6,566 nucleotides of DNA. It comes from Nostoc sp. CHAB 5715 (GTDB lineage: Bacteria; Cyanobacteriota; Cyanobacteriia; Cyanobacteriales; Nostocaceae). The notes beneath the pieces were generated by a model, which did not search any database, was not told where the DNA came from, and saw only the letters and a program-made list of their open reading frames with translations. Position 1 is the first letter of the stretch. The number at the start of each line of letters is the position of its first letter. Where the stretch lies: contig NZ_JAIVFR010000371.1 in assembly GCF_020829685.1 (NCBI RefSeq), positions 1 to 6,566 of the forward strand. Reading direction: 5' to 3'. A program made the position numbers and the translations under genes. This document shows, one piece after another, positions 5,268 through 6,566 of this stretch.

Positions 5268-5417
5268 TATTTTCAGTAATGCCAATACTAAACCTCTTGC
5301 AAAAGTCTACATTAACTAATTATTTGTCACAAGCATGAACTGCGGCGCTGTTGAATTTTCTTATTTTACGCCGTGTGCGACTTTATCTCAAACCTAACCC
5401 CCAACCCCTTCCCTACA
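5268..5417. other. Spacer downstream of mutL, left half of a broken repeat
   Basis: No gene and no clear intrinsic terminator is seen. It contains the second TCTTGCAAAAGTC motif (5295-5307) and ends in a C-rich arm, CCTAACCCCCAACCCCTTCC, whose core AACCCCTTC (5403-5411) is inverted as GAAGGGGTT at 5635-5643. The two arms appear to belong to one larger palindromic repeat, now separated by the 159-bp element at 5418-5576. Confidence 0.5.
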
Positions 5418-5576
5418 AGCAGGGTGGTTTCATACAAGCAGAGAAAAATTAAAACTGGGTTTCAAAGCCTCTCCCCCCGTGGGGGAGAGGAATGGAAGTG
5501 AGGGAAAAAGCCATGCCACTTTCACGAGAAATCAAGACTTATGTATTTTTCTTTTTTCGTATGAAACCACCCTGCT
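5418..5576. mobile_element. MITE-like element, 159 bp, 18-bp perfect terminal inverted repeats
   Basis: AGCAGGGTGGTTTCATAC (5418-5435) is the exact reverse complement of 5559-5576. The interior has no coding capacity and contains a strong 10-bp-arm hairpin, CCTCTCCCCC (5468-5477), loop CGT, GGGGGAGAGG (5481-5490). Small size, perfect terminal repeats and absence of a transposase fit a miniature inverted-repeat transposable element. No convincing target-site duplication was found at the flanks. The parent transposon family cannot be named from the window. An alternative is a large structured intergenic repeat. Confidence 0.7.
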
Positions 5577-5643
5577 CTCCCATCTTTGGGAGAGGGGAGA
5601 AATAATTCTAGTTCCCCTTCTCCCAAAGATGGGAGAAGGGGTT
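5575..5643. repeat. Two nested/inverted stem-loops after the MITE
   Basis: CTCTCCCA (5575-5582) pairs with TGGGAGAG (5587-5594). CCCCTTCTCCCA (5614-5625) pairs with TGGGAGAAGGGG (5630-5641) with loop AAGA. The two hairpins are also inverted copies of each other: 17 bases at 5577-5593 are the reverse complement of 5619-5635. This is typical of the 'CCCCTTCTCCC...GGGAGAAGGGG' palindromic repeats of bacterial intergenic DNA. The longer hairpin could stop transcription from mutL but lacks a T-run. Confidence 0.65.
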
Positions 5644-5689
5644 AGGGGATGAGGGCTATCAAGGTTTTTGCACATTTGGGATGCTCCCA

Positions 5690-5776
5690 AGTCTACTGAA
5701 GTAGACTAAAAATTTTTCGGATTATTTAGTCATCTTTAGATGACTTAAGCTATTAGCAAGGAACTTCAGTTCCTTG
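5690..5776. repeat. Series of three small stem-loops
   Basis: Three hairpins of similar size follow one another: AGTCTAC/GTAGACT (5690-5707, loop TGAA), AGTCATC/GATGACT (5728-5745, loop TTTA), and CAAGGAAC/GTTCCTTG (5757-5776, loop TTCA). Arms are 7-8 bp and loops 4 bases. I recognise this triple-hairpin arrangement as a dispersed repeat of Nostocales genomes. The first hairpin is followed by AAAAATTTTT, so it could also terminate transcription. No protein or known RNA family is evident. Confidence 0.6.
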
Positions 5777-5851
5777 CGGGACATGGCTTTTACGTTAAAT
5801 TGACACGTATGGGCAAAGACAAGCCCCTACCAGCGTATTTGTATCAGCCCA

Positions 5852-6051
5852 AATTCAATAAACGACTGCCCGAATTCAATAAACGACTGCCCGAATTCAA
5901 TAAACGACTGCCCGAATTCAATAAACGACTGCCCGAATTCAATAAACGACTGCCCGAATTCAATAAACGACTGCCCGAATTCAATAAACGACTGCCCGAA
6001 TTCAATCAACGACTGCCCGAATTCAATCAACGACTGCCCGAATTTAATATA
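5852..6051. repeat. 21-bp minisatellite, nine full copies plus a partial one
   Basis: Nine 21-bp units start at 5852 and then every 21 bases to 6040; a decayed tenth begins at 6041. The unit runs AATTCAATAAACGACTGC followed by CCG. Units 1-7 are identical; units 8-9 share one A-to-C change (AATAAACG to AATCAACG). Eight GAATTC sites recur at exact 21-bp spacing. Because 21 is a multiple of three, the array is open on both strands: plus-strand heptapeptide FNKRLPE (FNQRLPE in the last two), minus-strand IEFGQSF. The near identity implies recent expansion or homogenisation. There are no spacers, so it is not a CRISPR array. Confidence 0.95.
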
Positions 6052-6060
6052 GGAGTTTAG

Positions 6061-6310
6061 CAAACTCGCTTTTATTAAACACAAAAGCGATGGCTTTGCC
6101 AACGCCTGCCGTAGGATGCCCGAACGCGAGTGCGTCTCCTTTAGGAGAAGGGCTGTAGGGCGAACGCAAGAATTGAACTGATACAAAGCATAGACGCTGC
6201 ATCGGTGAGGCAGTGCGTTGGGCGGGTTCCCCGACTTGAAGCAACTGCCGAACCCGGAGGGCGAGTCAAGAGACATCGCACAAAAATTTACACCAATTCC
6301 TCATAGCTAA
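6061..6310. repeat. Composite of cyanobacterial interspersed repeats, no gene
   Basis: This stretch contains TCTCCT-TT-AGGAGA (6135-6148), CGAACGC at 6121-6127 and 6161-6167, and CGGGTTC (6223-6229) pairing with GAACCCG (6250-6256). The motifs CCGTAGG, AGGAGAAGGGC and GGGCGGGTTCCCCGACTTGA are ones I associate with multi-copy repeats in Nostoc, Tolypothrix and Scytonema. An open frame on the minus strand crosses this and the minisatellite but has no family resemblance. I see no tRNA or other known RNA gene. Confidence 0.5.
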
Positions 6311-6374
6311 ATTTATGTGAAAATACTCAAAAAATCTATTGGCAGGTATAAAAATATACTATATATTGAAATAA

Positions 6375-6416
6375 GAAAGGCGATCGCCCTCGCGCAAGAG
6401 TCTGCGATCGCCTTTC
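6375..6416. repeat. Long hairpin built on two HIP1 sites
   Basis: GAAAGGCGATCGC (6375-6387) and GCGATCGCCTTTC (6404-6416) are perfect 13-bp arms around a 16-base loop. Each arm contains the HIP1 octamer. It sits 27 bp upstream of the gene beginning at 6444, so it could shape that gene's leader or be a terminator or boundary for upstream transcription. Inverted HIP1 pairs are common in cyanobacteria, and no specific role is shown. Confidence 0.7.
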
Positions 6417-6443
6417 ATTTAACCCCTAGAATTGGAGTCAACT

Positions 6444-6566
6444 ATGATCATGACACAATCAAAAAAGTTTGCCAAATCACAACAAAAGCAGTATTTACCT
6501 ACCCAAGGCAACAACGTACCTCCTTTGAATCCATCTGACCAAAAGCCATCGCCAAAAAGAGAACCG
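6444..6566 (+). CDS. Start of an unidentified gene, truncated by the window edge
   Basis: ATG at 6444 opens a frame that stays open for 41 codons to the edge. TTGGAG (6432-6437) gives a good Shine-Dalgarno six bases before the ATG; a second in-frame ATG is at 6450. The visible N-terminus, MIMTQSKKFAKSQQKQ and onward, is rich in Gln, Lys, Ser and Pro, suggesting a disordered leader. There is no hydrophobic signal peptide or recognisable domain. Function cannot be inferred from this part. The overlapping frame at 6317-6538 lacks a ribosome binding site and is less likely. Confidence 0.6.
   Translation, partial: MIMTQSKKFAKSQQKQYLPTQGNNVPPLNPSDQKPSPKREP

Noticed and set aside
5852..6051. Possible CRISPR array
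   Set aside because: Units are directly adjacent with no variable spacers, and no cas gene is present.
5800..6060. Open frame of 86 codons with nine FNKRLPE/FNQRLPE repeats
   Set aside because: It starts at TTG or ATG without a ribosome binding site, consists almost wholly of a 21-bp tandem repeat that stays open in several frames, and its first codons lie in a dispersed intergenic repeat. Reported as a repeat, not a gene.
5827..6276. Minus-strand open frame of 149 codons across the minisatellite
   Set aside because: The open frame is produced by the tandem array and by interspersed repeats; the non-repeat part has no recognisable protein character.
6317..6538. 73-codon plus-strand open frame over the HIP1 hairpin
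   Set aside because: It overlaps the better-supported start at 6444 in another frame and is read through the inverted HIP1 pair.

Overview
The window looks like chromosomal DNA from a filamentous, heterocyst-type cyanobacterium (Nostocales, close to Nostoc, Tolypothrix or Calothrix). The evidence is eight copies of the HIP1 octamer GCGATCGC (starting at 382, 422, 1452, 2418, 3921, 4438, 6380 and 6404), heptanucleotide short tandem repeats of the STRR kind, many small palindromic interspersed repeats, and a MutL with cyanobacterial character. The genus is inferred; no rRNA or other marker gene is present.

Layout. Positions 1-138 hold a short repeat cluster: a heptamer run and a perfect 20-bp palindrome. 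At 139-342 (minus) is a small Phd/RelB-like antitoxin with no toxin beside it in the window. Facing away from it, at 359-952 (plus), is the 3' part of a trypsin/V8-like serine protease gene that has lost its signal peptide and catalytic His region. It is read as a pseudogene. A small conserved-looking protein of unknown function lies at 1281-1490 (minus). An adenosine deaminase-family enzyme follows at 1807-2901 (plus), with one substrate-contacting Asp replaced by Asn. Positions 2902-3506 are a repeat-rich spacer holding a roughly 210-bp composite inverted-repeat element and a hairpin resembling an IS200/IS605 (TnpB) element end. mutL, the mismatch-repair gene, is at 3507-5267 (plus).

Positions 5268-6443 are about 1.2 kb without a convincing gene. 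They hold a 159-bp MITE-like element with 18-bp perfect terminal inverted repeats, several strong stem-loops, a nine-copy 21-bp minisatellite, composite interspersed repeats, and a 13-bp-arm hairpin carrying two HIP1 sites. A new gene with a good ribosome binding site starts at 6444 and runs off the right edge.

The genes do not form one operon or pathway. The unifying theme is repeat invasion. The most notable case is mutL itself: it carries a 13-unit heptamer tract (4206-4300) made of a perfect 42-bp duplication, and a copy of the same palindrome seen at 70-89 (here 4703-4722), both read in frame. Because the tract has a 7-bp period and lies in a mismatch-repair gene, loss or gain of one unit would truncate MutL. 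This suggests, as inference, a reversible mutator switch. No complete unknown multi-gene system is visible.
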